Of a stretch of DNA of 8,256 nucleotides, positions 1-6,834 are shown piece after piece; positions within the stretch are counted from its first letter, which is position 1; the number at the start of each line of letters is the position of its first letter. The position numbers and the translations under genes are program-made. Origin of the DNA: Bacteroidales bacterium (GTDB lineage Bacteria > Bacteroidota > Bacteroidia > Bacteroidales > UBA932); contig JALOCI010000085.1 in NCBI GenBank assembly GCA_023227835.1, positions 1 to 8,256 of the forward strand, read 5' to 3'. Under the pieces are notes generated by a model. It worked only from the letters and a program-made list of their open reading frames with translations. It did not search any database and was not told where the DNA came from.

Positions 1-15
1 GCTAAGTGGCCATAT

Positions 16-54
16 AAGAAAAATCGGTGTCTTTGAGGCTTATGACTTCAATGC
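16..54 (+). repeat. 39-bp repeat arm, copy of 4578-4616
   Basis: This stretch matches 4578-4616 in the same orientation at 37 of 39 positions, and the match stops sharply on both sides. It carries the core GTCTTTGAGGCTTATGACTT. At 4578-4616 the same sequence is the right inner arm of a long palindrome. Here no matching left arm is visible, but the window begins only 15 bases upstream, so a fuller element could lie outside. It ends three bases before the stop codon of the minus-strand lipoprotein gene, so it lies directly downstream of that gene. This could affect 3' end formation, but no canonical hairpin plus T-run terminator is visible here. Confidence 0.75.
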
Positions 55-57
55 AAA

Positions 58-2382
58 TTAACGCCACTGACTATTAAAATAGGCATAATACGCAACCATA
101 AACGCCTCCGGAGTCGCGAAGCCTAAATATGAAATACCGGCCGCAGGATCTTCGGTGATAGCCTTGACTCCGGCGTTGCCACCAACGCTGTAGATGAATT
201 CATACATTATCTCCCCGAGCAGGTAGTAGTTAAAATATGGATTCGGATAAACAGCAATATCCTCAAAAGTCGGCTGGTGTTTGAAATATGCAGTTGCATC
301 AGCTAGTGCTTTATTAGCATCAGATTTCCATTCAGCCTTTTTCTCAGGAGTAACCATTCCGCCCATTTGCATAAAACTTGGAAATCCCTCATTGAGCCAA
401 GCCGGCATAGAAACACCAGGTTTCATAAGAATTGCCTGAAACTCATGGGCAAGTTCATGTCGCAGTAAACTAGGAAACAGTTGCAACTCTTCGCTTTTGT
501 TGGCGCATGAAAAAACAAGCCCTGAAGCCCATGCCGTCCCACCGGTGATTCTTCCCGGATTAGGAATCCCGTCAATATAGGCTGATTCGGATTCTGGAAT
601 ACTAACTACAGTTAATTTTATTGGGAAGGAAACCCCAAGCTTTGTCTTGTATTCGGAGTATGCCTCTTCTAACGTGTTGCTGAACAGTGGATAATTAAAT
701 GAGTCAGCATCTCTGTACAGGTATCTGAAATGTTCGCTCTCCTGTTGCCATTTGATGCGGGTGCTCTCGCTTCTCAATATTCTGTAGTTTGAATATCTGA
801 TCCACTTTTGTTCAAAATCAGCGAATGTGCCAAATCTCCACGGAGCAAGAGTTATATCGTTGCTGCTTGTGGCAATGATGTCCCAATATGGCCAGCAATA
901 GTATGAACTTAAAAATTCTCCGAACAGCCACGCTATTGCGATCCCGTTTTTCTCAGTGAATTTTTCCCTGTTATTCAGGTCGCTGAATGAGGGAAGTGTT
1001 CCTCCGAAATTGTTTATTGCCGCTTTTACTGCTTCGTCTCCCGGCACAGCTCCTGATTCAAATGCGGCAAATCCGTTACTGAACCAGATAGGCATCTCGG
1101 AATTTTTGTAATAGTGTTTTATAAACGCTTTGCTTACGTAGAAAAGAGCTGCAACATTCACATCGGGGAAAAGTGCTTTCTGTTCGGGATAAAGTGGTTT
1201 GCTGACATAGATTTTTCCGTCGTTTCCTATGTATCCGCAGTCAAAAGGAAAAGCATCAGCGGGTTTCGAATTTTGCCAGGTTGTGGAGAGTATAGGGATT
1301 ACCTCTATGTTAGGAAATTGAACCGTGTTCTGGTATATTGTCCTTCTTTGGTAGTTCAGCGCCCTGATCTTGCTTTGAATTTTTGTCTGGTCAATTGTCG
1401 GGAGTTGCTCGTTTTTGACTTCGTATGTGTATGTGCATACGCTGCCGTCTTCAGCTGTAACATCAAGGTTTAAATTGTTGTCAAAATTAATTGGAGTGAC
1501 ACCGGAGACCTGGGCTACATTGTTTATTTTGACCTGAGCGTTCGAGGAAACTGAAAATGTCGGAATCAAATGATTTTTTACAATATCGGAGGGGAATTCG
1601 TAGGATAATTTCCGGGCGTTTTGGTCAATTGTGAAAACGATATCGTAGGGCAGGGCCGGGTTTTTTGATTTTTCCAGGACAAAGCTATTCAACTCTTTTT
1701 CTGTGTTCAATGTTTTGTTTACGGTAACTGTATAGTCGGATGAGTTTCCGTTTTCTGCAATGACCGAATAGGTCAGTGTCGATTCAAAATTGTTAGGAGT
1801 GACGCCGGAATTTTGAACAACATTGCCGATCTTCAGTTGTGCCCCTTTTGATAGTGAGAAAGATGCTACAAGTGAATTCCTTGAGGTATTCAGGGGAACT
1901 GTGCATTTGATTGTCCTGTTTAAGAGGTCTATCGTGGTCGTGATGTCTTCCTTCAACTCCGGATTGTTTGCCTTTTCGAAGAAAAATGACTTGATGTCCT
2001 TATTTGTTGAAAGAACTCTTGTGACAACAACGGAGTAGTTGGATGATGTCCCGTCTTCTGCTACGACTGTGTATATCACAGGATTTCTGAAGTCATTGAC
2101 AGTGTTCCTGTCGATTTGTCTTTGAGAACCGATATTGACAACTGCTTTAGGTGATGCAGTAAATGTCGCCTTCAAGGCATTGAGTTCACATTCGGCAGGT
2201 AATGATACAGATATGTTTTTTCCACTTATTGTTGCAGCAACATCATTTGTAAGAGCTATGTTATCAGCGGCTTTGAAGCCAAATGTTAGCATTTCCTTTT
2301 CTGAACTGGGTTGTACTTTATCCTTAGAACATGAGAAAAGTATTGCTGAAGTAATAAAGAGCAGAGTTGCAAAATTTTTCAT
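58..2382 (-). CDS. Surface lipoprotein: three DUF5018-like domains plus HExxH metallopeptidase-like (peptidase MA clan) domain
   Basis: The 774-residue product starts with a lipoprotein signal (hydrophobic stretch, then FSC with Cys18 as likely lipidated residue), so it is probably anchored in the envelope. Residues about 30-122, 123-222 and 223-324 are three related beta-rich repeats, each ending in a Y-[ST/D]-V-x-A-E-[DN]-G-type motif followed by a Y-x-V/E-V strand. These resemble DUF5018/Ig-like Bacteroidetes surface modules. The C-terminal part holds HELAHEF at 642-648 (H642, E643, H646) and WLNEG at 662-666, whose E665 fits the third zinc ligand of gluzincin-type peptidases. A second, upstream block at about 405-445 looks like a degenerate duplicate: MPIWFSNGF (430-438) parallels MPAWLNEGF (659-667) but lacks HExxH and has N where the ligand E would be. 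The substrate is unknown. It is transcribed away from the other genes. The fold assignment is from motifs only. Confidence 0.85.
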   Translation of the reverse strand: MKNFATLLFITSAILFSCSKDKVQPSSEKEMLTFGFKAADNIALTNDVAATISGKNISVSLPAECELNALKATFTASPKAVVNIGSQRQIDRNTVNDFRNPVIYTVVAEDGTSSNYSVVVTRVLSTNKDIKSFFFEKANNPELKEDITTTIDLLNRTIKCTVPLNTSRNSLVASFSLSKGAQLKIGNVVQNSGVTPNNFESTLTYSVIAENGNSSDYTVTVNKTLNTEKELNSFVLEKSKNPALPYDIVFTIDQNARKLSYEFPSDIVKNHLIPTFSVSSNAQVKINNVAQVSGVTPINFDNNLNLDVTAEDGSVCTYTYEVKNEQLPTIDQTKIQSKIRALNYQRRTIYQNTVQFPNIEVIPILSTTWQNSKPADAFPFDCGYIGNDGKIYVSKPLYPEQKALFPDVNVAALFYVSKAFIKHYYKNSEMPIWFSNGFAAFESGAVPGDEAVKAAINNFGGTLPSFSDLNNREKFTEKNGIAIAWLFGEFLSSYYCWPYWDIIATSSNDITLAPWRFGTFADFEQKWIRYSNYRILRSESTRIKWQQESEHFRYLYRDADSFNYPLFSNTLEEAYSEYKTKLGVSFPIKLTVVSIPESESAYIDGIPNPGRITGGTAWASGLVFSCANKSEELQLFPSLLRHELAHEFQAILMKPGVSMPAWLNEGFPSFMQMGGMVTPEKKAEWKSDANKALADATAYFKHQPTFEDIAVYPNPYFNYYLLGEIMYEFIYSVGGNAGVKAITEDPAAGISYLGFATPEAFMVAYYAYFNSQWR

Positions 2383-2471
2383 ATAACCTTTACCGAAGAT
2401 TAATAAAACATAAATTCTAAAATTGAAGTTGTGGGTTCACTCTGTCACGAAGATTGTGTAAATATATAAAA

Positions 2472-2605
2472 AATTTTTGTGGCACTGATTTTTCTAATTA
2501 TTTGAAGCAGAGGTTTGTGCAAAATATTATAGTTAAGCTCCTTATGACCGGTATAGTATTGTTGCTAAAAATGAAGCAATTAGAAAAATCAGTGCCACAA
2601 AAATT
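2472..2605. repeat. Inverted-repeat element A (134 bp, perfect 28-bp arms)
   Basis: Left arm 2472-2499 and right arm 2578-2605 are perfect reverse complements over 28 bases, enclosing 78 bases. The family core is GTGGCACTGATTTTTC in the left arm (from 2479). The 120 bases 2479-2598 align without gaps to element B at 3815-3934 (about three quarters identical by hand count, with many differences being transitions), so the interior is part of the repeat unit. The element fills much of the 273-bp gap between two divergent genes (starts at 2382 minus and 2656 plus). The rest of that gap, 2383-2471, is A/T-rich leader of the lipoprotein gene with no clear TAnnTTTG box. The interior position matching B's promoter box reads TATAGTTA here, a poor match. 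A 65-codon open frame runs through the element but is repeat-derived. Confidence 0.9.
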
Positions 2606-2611
2606 AAATCT

Positions 2612-2619
2612 TATCTTTG
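2612..2619 (+). promoter_or_regulatory. Putative Bacteroidetes -7 box (TATCTTTG)
   Basis: TATCTTTG fits the TAnnTTTG -7 consensus of Bacteroidetes housekeeping promoters. It lies just outside element A, 36 bases before the ATG at 2656. A matching -33 box is not clear, because the expected position falls inside the right arm of element A. If used, the element would form the upstream part of this promoter, and its state or orientation could influence expression. Confidence 0.5.
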
Positions 2620-2655
2620 TGAATATTGTAGCCGGCTTTTCAAAAAAATAGTATT

Positions 2656-3846
2656 ATGAGAAAAAAGGTAATCATTATAGGCATTTTCATATTTTGCATG
2701 GTGTGCCAACAATTGTCCGCACAGCAGCCATATTCCGATGAGGTTATCAACGGAATGATGCCATACACAAAAGGAGAGATAAAACAACGTTTCGCATTCG
2801 TCAATTCATACGGATTGAAAAACTATTCGGAAGCAGAGCTTAATGCATGCAAAAGCGCAGCGCAGAGAGTAACCGCGAATATGCTGAACTGGCTCAAGAG
2901 TAATCCTCCGCAAGGATATGAGGCTTTGATCAATACTTTTATAGACATTCTGCCGAACAACTCTTTCAAAAGTCTTTCCGATGACCCACATCCCAGGATA
3001 TATGCAAAAATTGAACTCCATTTTGCACCATATATACATACACCAAAGGGAAAGTTTGCAAATTATGAAGTCGGAACCTGGGTTGCCGTTTATCTAAACG
3101 GAATGGACAAAACCACTTTTGGTGCCCCGGTAGCCGGGGATATCTGTGTAATTCCAAGGAAGACAGCCGACTTCTTCAATTTCGGAATATATCAGACAGC
3201 AGGGGATGAGATAACTATGGCAGGCAGGGATAATGTTGATCTTTTCATTCCTGTTTCGCAAGAGTTCTACCTGAGCGAGGCTATCAAAGGGCAGAAGCAA
3301 GAGAGGGAAAACGCAGGCATAACTTCGGCGAACCCTACAAAGGAGGAACGACGGAAGGAGATAGAGCAAGCCTATAAAGAGATTCTGGAAGTAAACAGAC
3401 AAACTGCCGAGGAGTTTAGAAGCAAAGCCTTGAAAGAGCTGGAGAATGAATCTGATGCTGAGTTCTTGGATCTGGAGGGTAAGTTGCGGGAAGAGCTCGG
3501 TAAAATGTCTGCTGCTGAGCGTAAGAAACCGGCTTTTTATGCCGGTGACGGGGATCTCGCTCCCAAGATGTTTGAATTGACAGGCAATTATTCCGGATTA
3601 TGTCCGGAGGGGCATCGTGATGGCTGTGAGGCATTGGTTAGGATAAATCCCGAACTTATCGGATTTTCAGCTTCTGGTAAGATCAAGTTAATGCTCATTC
3701 AATGGAATTATATTCAACTGACCGGGGAGAACTGGGATAAACCTCGCTTCTACAACAGAAATAAAGACTATGACAATGTTCATCAGTGGAATATGGTTCG
3801 ATTTTATAATATATGTGGCACTGATTTTTCTAATTTCCTGGAATAG
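2656..3846 (+). CDS. Secreted protein of unknown function with charged helical segment
   Basis: I do not recognise this 396-residue protein. It begins with a clear type I signal peptide (positively charged MRKK, hydrophobic stretch, cleavage likely after A22 in LSA-QQ), so it should reach the periplasm or beyond. Residues about 30-200 look globular. Residues about 211-292 are highly charged (K/E/R-rich) and likely helical or coiled coil. The remainder contains C316, C324 and the GNYSGLCPEGHRDGC segment (309-324), where the two cysteines could pair. The last ten residues, CGTDFSNFLE (387-396), and the TAG stop are encoded by the left arm of element B, so the native C-terminus probably ended or continued differently before the element arrived. 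The start is the ATG after an A-rich leader, with a TATCTTTG box 36 bases upstream. Its neighbours suggest no specific role. Confidence 0.85.
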   Translation: MRKKVIIIGIFIFCMVCQQLSAQQPYSDEVINGMMPYTKGEIKQRFAFVNSYGLKNYSEAELNACKSAAQRVTANMLNWLKSNPPQGYEALINTFIDILPNNSFKSLSDDPHPRIYAKIELHFAPYIHTPKGKFANYEVGTWVAVYLNGMDKTTFGAPVAGDICVIPRKTADFFNFGIYQTAGDEITMAGRDNVDLFIPVSQEFYLSEAIKGQKQERENAGITSANPTKEERRKEIEQAYKEILEVNRQTAEEFRSKALKELENESDAEFLDLEGKLREELGKMSAAERKKPAFYAGDGDLAPKMFELTGNYSGLCPEGHRDGCEALVRINPELIGFSASGKIKLMLIQWNYIQLTGENWDKPRFYNRNKDYDNVHQWNMVRFYNICGTDFSNFLE

Positions 3847-3934
3847 AGTGCTATGTAAAATGTCGTATATTTGCTCCTTGTCGTTGGAATAGCATTGTTG
3901 TTAATAATGAGGAAATTAGGAAAATCAGTGCCAC
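3815..3934. repeat. Inverted-repeat element B (120 bp) overlapping two genes
   Basis: Left arm 3815-3838 and right arm 3911-3934 are inverted copies matching at 23 of 24 bases. The whole unit aligns without gaps to element A. The left arm encodes the final ten codons and stop of the upstream secreted protein. The right arm holds the ATG and first codons (MRKLGKSVP) of the downstream acetyltransferase. Between the arms lies TATATTTG (3866-3873), a promoter-like box also present in element E. The unit can therefore supply a stop, a promoter and a start codon to the genes it separates. No convincing target-site duplication is visible at its edges. Confidence 0.9.
3866..3873 (+). promoter_or_regulatory. 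Putative -7 box (TATATTTG) inside element B
   Basis: TATATTTG matches TAnnTTTG exactly and lies 33 bases before the acetyltransferase ATG at 3907, a sensible leader length. The same box occurs at 8099-8106 in element E, and D has a near match (GATATTTG, 4937-4944), so it is conserved within the repeat family. No clear TTTG-type -33 box is visible about 20 bases upstream. Promoter activity is inferred. Confidence 0.45.
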
Positions 3935-4311
3935 TAAAAATAAGAAAATACACAAAGTCAGAGGATGAGGCTGAATTGATGCAGATGATTCTTGATGAAG
4001 ATGGTTGGGACTATGCAGATGAAAATCTATCTGAAAAATACAAATCTGCCCTGGAAACCTCCATCACGTATGTCGCATATAAGAACAATGTTTTATGTGG
4101 ATATTCCCGCTCTCTGGAAGATTTCGGGACTTACATATATATCTGCGACCTGTTGGTAAAGCCCGATTGTCGGGGTGGGGAGATTGGCAGAAAGCTGATG
4201 GAGTGCATTCGTCAGGATTACCCGAATCGGATTGTTTATGTTATGTCCGGTGTTGATGGATACTATGAAAAACTTGGCTATAAGAGAGTCGGTTCTATTT
4301 TTGAGTTGTAA
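3907..4311 (+). CDS. GNAT family N-acetyltransferase
   Basis: The 134-residue product fits a single GNAT domain that moves an acetyl group from acetyl-CoA to an amine; the substrate cannot be told. The start region KIRKYTKSEDEAEL (11-24) is typical of strand 1/helix 1. The acetyl-CoA loop is in VKPDCRGGEIGRKLME (84-99), with R-G-x-x-I-G in place of the commoner R-G-x-G-I-G, a variant that I believe occurs in the family. YYEKLGYKRVGS (119-130) is the usual C-terminal motif. It is cytoplasmic (no signal peptide). I chose ATG 3907; an in-frame TTG at 3871 would add 12 hydrophobic residues encoded by element B and is unlikely. Residues 1-9 (MRKLGKSVP) come from the right arm of B, and GNAT homology appears to begin just after it. 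The stop codon overlaps the left edge of palindrome C, so the gene sits between repeats like a cassette. Confidence 0.85.
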   Translation: MRKLGKSVPLKIRKYTKSEDEAELMQMILDEDGWDYADENLSEKYKSALETSITYVAYKNNVLCGYSRSLEDFGTYIYICDLLVKPDCRGGEIGRKLMECIRQDYPNRIVYVMSGVDGYYEKLGYKRVGSIFEL

Positions 4312-4765
4312 TTTTTGTAGCACTGATTTTATGAGTGATTACTATAAACAAGAATCGTCAATATATCTCTTCTGCCGCTTAAAATTTAGTGGGAAATACT
4401 GGGTCAGGATAATTTTCAGCCGGAGCAGGAGTTAGGAGCAATTGAAGACATAAAGCCGAAAAAGACCTTGGTTTTTAGCCAATTTCGCAGCGGGTTTTCA
4501 GGAAAAAGTGCGAGGACCGTTCAAAGACCGAAGGGAGGCGTTCCGGAGCACCCTGAAAACCGGCAAGAAACGGCGTTAAGAAAAACCAGTGTCTTTGAGG
4601 CTTATGACTTCAATGCGACTGAGGATGGACTGCCCTGAGACGATATTTCTCCAATATAAAAAGCGGCCACAGAGAATAAATCCGGACAAACTAGCCTGTA
4701 TAAAATTTACAAAAATGAGTTCCCTTAATAGTGAGGTGGTTAGAAAAATCAGTGCCACTAAAATT
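4310..4765. repeat. Long imperfect palindrome C (456 bp) bounded by the family termini
   Basis: The ends are the same inverted termini as A and B: 4310-4330 against 4745-4765 matches at 19 of 21 bases. Inside, further blocks pair in nested order: 4374-4409 with 4633-4667 (GCCGCTT and GAAATA plus TCAGG conserved), 4441-4476 with 4581-4614, and 4491-4502 with 4552-4563 (11 of 12). The centre lies near 4530. All blocks are collinear about one axis, so the region is a single long foldback, not several chance hairpins. The arms have diverged substantially. I see no gene in it: the short open frames on both strands have no recognisable content. It fills most of the gene-free stretch 4312-4988; the remaining 4766-4901 is A/T-rich and I see nothing in it. 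Confidence 0.75.
4578..4616 (+). repeat. 39-bp repeat arm inside palindrome C, copy of 16-54
   Basis: This is the right inner arm of palindrome C and is 37/39 identical to 16-54. Its reverse complement also aligns to 4441-4476, including ATTGAAG, CATA and GGTTTTT blocks. That match is much more diverged than the direct copy 4.5 kb away, so the arm at 16-54 shares recent ancestry with this arm and not with its palindromic partner. Confidence 0.75.
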
Positions 4766-4901
4766 TTATTTGGATAACCATATGGAAATTCATAATTTTA
4801 TATCGTCTCTTTTTGTTAGTCAATCTTTTAGTTGATTTCAAGCTCCAGTAAATAGCATATTTTATTGTCGGAAGAGGAGGGTGAGGCCTGGATAATTGAA
4901 T

Positions 4902-5013
4902 GATTTTTCAATTAGCTGCAATAACAATGATAAATAGATATTTGAGCCATAGTTCTCATAAATAGTGATACATAATACACAAACTATCATGCAATTAGAA
5001 AAATCAGTGCCAC
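4902..5013. repeat. Inverted-repeat element D (left arm degenerate)
   Basis: The right arm 4993-5013 is an intact family terminus, identical to the inner 21 bases of A's right arm. On the left, only TGATTTTTCAATTAGC (4901-4916) resembles the expected arm; the terminal GTGGCAC is missing. From the conserved GAT to the right end the length is 112 bases, against 113 in element B, which supports reading this as a decayed full-length copy. A near promoter box GATATTTG lies at 4937-4944. The right arm contains the ATG (4989) and first codons of the WG/Sel1 gene. Confidence 0.65.
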
Positions 5014-6803
5014 AGATTTTAATTCTATTGCTCGTAGCACTCAACCTGAGTGCACAAAGTGTCAATTTTGAAAGGAGTTACGATCAGACAGCCAAATATG
5101 GCACGGGCGAAAATGCCTTCTATTTGGTTTCTCTGGGGCAAAAGATTGGAATTTGCAATAAAAATGGAAAAGAGATAATTCCTCCGGGAAACTATGTGTC
5201 AGCAAATCAGCTCTTAGACATAAAATCAGGATGTGGCCTATATGTGCTTTTTAAAAATACTACCTCCGGCAGGCTGCCTGTGGTTTTCGACCTGAACGGG
5301 AAGTATATTATGGGGCCGGATCCCTCTGTTACATCGGTTGCTATCAATAAAGGGATTATCGTCTGGAATCAATTCAAATTAGCAGGCCTATATAATTTCG
5401 AGGGCAAGGTTGTTATACCGCATGAATTTGCAGACCTCTCGTATGACGAGGTATCCAACACAATGTGTTATATGCCGTTCGAAGGAGGGAATTATGTATC
5501 TACAGGAATTGCTCCGGATGGAACAATGGTGTCAGGAGAGGATACTCTAAAAACAATAAACTATCTCAAAAATTACTATTCTACTCCGCACAACAGAGCG
5601 TTACAACTCTATCGGGAAGGTGTTTACTATCAAACCGGACAAGACAGACCACGGGATTTCCAAAAAGCCTGTGAATTTTTTGAGGCTGCGGGCAAGTATG
5701 ATAATTACTTCATGAGTGGAATAGCTCAGATGAGTGAACTTGGTCTTGGCAGGGAGCAGAATTTGGCTTTTGCTCACTGGGCATATGAAAAGGCGGTGAA
5801 GGCGGGGAACAAGGTTGCCTGGTCATTATTCTCAAACCTTCGGTATGCCATAAATTTGCAAGACAAAGGGCGACTTAATAATGAAGCTTTTGGCAATTAT
5901 ATAATGGCAATGGAAAAAGAGGTGCTGGATCATGATTTCTGGGGAGCCAAAGGATATCTAATCAGGGCTGCTGAACTGGGTTATTTACCGGCTATGTACG
6001 AGTTAGGAACGTGCTATTTGCAAGGAGATGTTTATCAGGAGAGTGCTGAAGAGCAACAACGATTGGCTCTTCTGTGGTTAAAAAAGTCTGCTGAAGGGGG
6101 ATATGAACCATCGATGAACAACTACGGAGTATTATTGGAAAAAGAGGGCAACCCGGAAACCGCTTTCCGTTATTATCTTAAAGCAGCAGAAGCAAATTAC
6201 CCGCCTTGCGTACAAAATGTGGCATTATGTTACGAAGCAGGTACGGGTGTGGAAAGAAACATGAGAAAAGCCGACAAATTTATAAAGCTGTCTCATGAAC
6301 TTGCTTATACCGATACAGAAGAGATGCTGGGTATGCTGCAAAACCATAAGGAAGAGAGAAGAGCTGATTTGTTTCATGCAATAAGTGTTTTTGAACAAAC
6401 AATCGGCTTTTTGGCCAGGGTTGAGGATGTTGTACTGACACATACAAATAACTCTTACTTACTTAATAAATTTGCCAATTATAATTCACCCGTTCAGCAC
6501 AACGTTTATGTAGTAAATGCAGAAAATGCTGATAATGGCAATACTGCAAACCCTCCGGCACAGCAAGGGCGTGAGTTTGTTTACCAAACAACTGTCAATT
6601 GTTATAACTCCAGAGGAGAATGCGATAAGTTACATATTTATAAGTCAAAATATACCTCTTTGTACAGAGCCTCATTTCTTAAAGAAGCAGAATTAGATAA
6701 AGACGCCACATATATAATCAGACTTGAAGGTATGACTATAGGAGGGGTGTTATATCCAAAGTGTATAACTCCTCTTGGATATGCCTGGTATTTTAATTAT
6801 TAG
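4989..6803 (+). CDS. Secreted WG-repeat and Sel1-repeat protein
   Basis: The 604-residue product has a signal peptide (MQLEKSVPQ, then ILILLLVALNL, cleavage likely after A22 in LSA-Q). Residues about 42-160 contain WG-type beta repeats, seen as KIGICNKNGKEIIPP (52-66) and AGLYNFEGKVVIPHEF (132-147). Residues about 200-440 are Sel1/TPR-like helical repeats, with clear units such as AMYELGTCYLQGD, ALLWLKKSAEGGYEPSMNN and VQNVALCYEAGTGVERN. Such repeats serve as protein-binding scaffolds. The last 150 residues, ending in a beta-rich stretch, are not recognised. An in-frame ATG at 4965 would add eight polar residues before the signal peptide, so 4989 is preferred. The start and signal n-region (residues 1-8) come from the right arm of element D, while the hydrophobic core is outside it. 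It is followed after 31 bp by the DUF4468-like gene, probably co-transcribed. Confidence 0.85.
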   Translation: MQLEKSVPQILILLLVALNLSAQSVNFERSYDQTAKYGTGENAFYLVSLGQKIGICNKNGKEIIPPGNYVSANQLLDIKSGCGLYVLFKNTTSGRLPVVFDLNGKYIMGPDPSVTSVAINKGIIVWNQFKLAGLYNFEGKVVIPHEFADLSYDEVSNTMCYMPFEGGNYVSTGIAPDGTMVSGEDTLKTINYLKNYYSTPHNRALQLYREGVYYQTGQDRPRDFQKACEFFEAAGKYDNYFMSGIAQMSELGLGREQNLAFAHWAYEKAVKAGNKVAWSLFSNLRYAINLQDKGRLNNEAFGNYIMAMEKEVLDHDFWGAKGYLIRAAELGYLPAMYELGTCYLQGDVYQESAEEQQRLALLWLKKSAEGGYEPSMNNYGVLLEKEGNPETAFRYYLKAAEANYPPCVQNVALCYEAGTGVERNMRKADKFIKLSHELAYTDTEEMLGMLQNHKEERRADLFHAISVFEQTIGFLARVEDVVLTHTNNSYLLNKFANYNSPVQHNVYVVNAENADNGNTANPPAQQGREFVYQTTVNCYNSRGECDKLHIYKSKYTSLYRASFLKEAELDKDATYIIRLEGMTIGGVLYPKCITPLGYAWYFNY

Positions 6804-6834
6804 TTAATTTATTATTTCACTAACAATTCAAATT

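Noticed and set aside
2448..2470. Second degenerate copy of the element interior upstream of A
   Set aside because: GATTGTGTAAATATATA resembles GATTTGTGTAAATGTTATA in E, but the stretch is short and A/T-rich, so chance similarity cannot be excluded.
2454..2651. 65-codon plus-strand open frame through element A
   Set aside because: It is built from both repeat arms (CGTDFSN and LEKSVP peptides) and exists because A has CAG where B has a TAG stop. No independent coding signal. The short 2571-2651 part could be a leader peptide, but nothing supports it beyond the shared ATG.
3815..4765. Integron attC sites
   Set aside because: The imperfect palindromes and gene-cassette layout suggest it, but the arm ends lack the GTTRRRY/RYYYAAC core boxes and no integrase is present. 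Recorded as a cassette-like arrangement only.
3815..4765. CRISPR array
   Set aside because: The repeats are inverted, 100 or more bases apart, and separate genes; there is no regular direct repeat with short spacers.
4576..4777. Opposing 60-62 codon open frames in the palindrome
   Set aside because: Both strands stay open over the same A/T-rich palindromic arm, with no recognisable domain or start region.
4862..5065. 67-codon minus-strand open frame
   Set aside because: It overlaps the start of the WG/Sel1 gene and element D antisense, and its recognisable residues are again the repeat arm.
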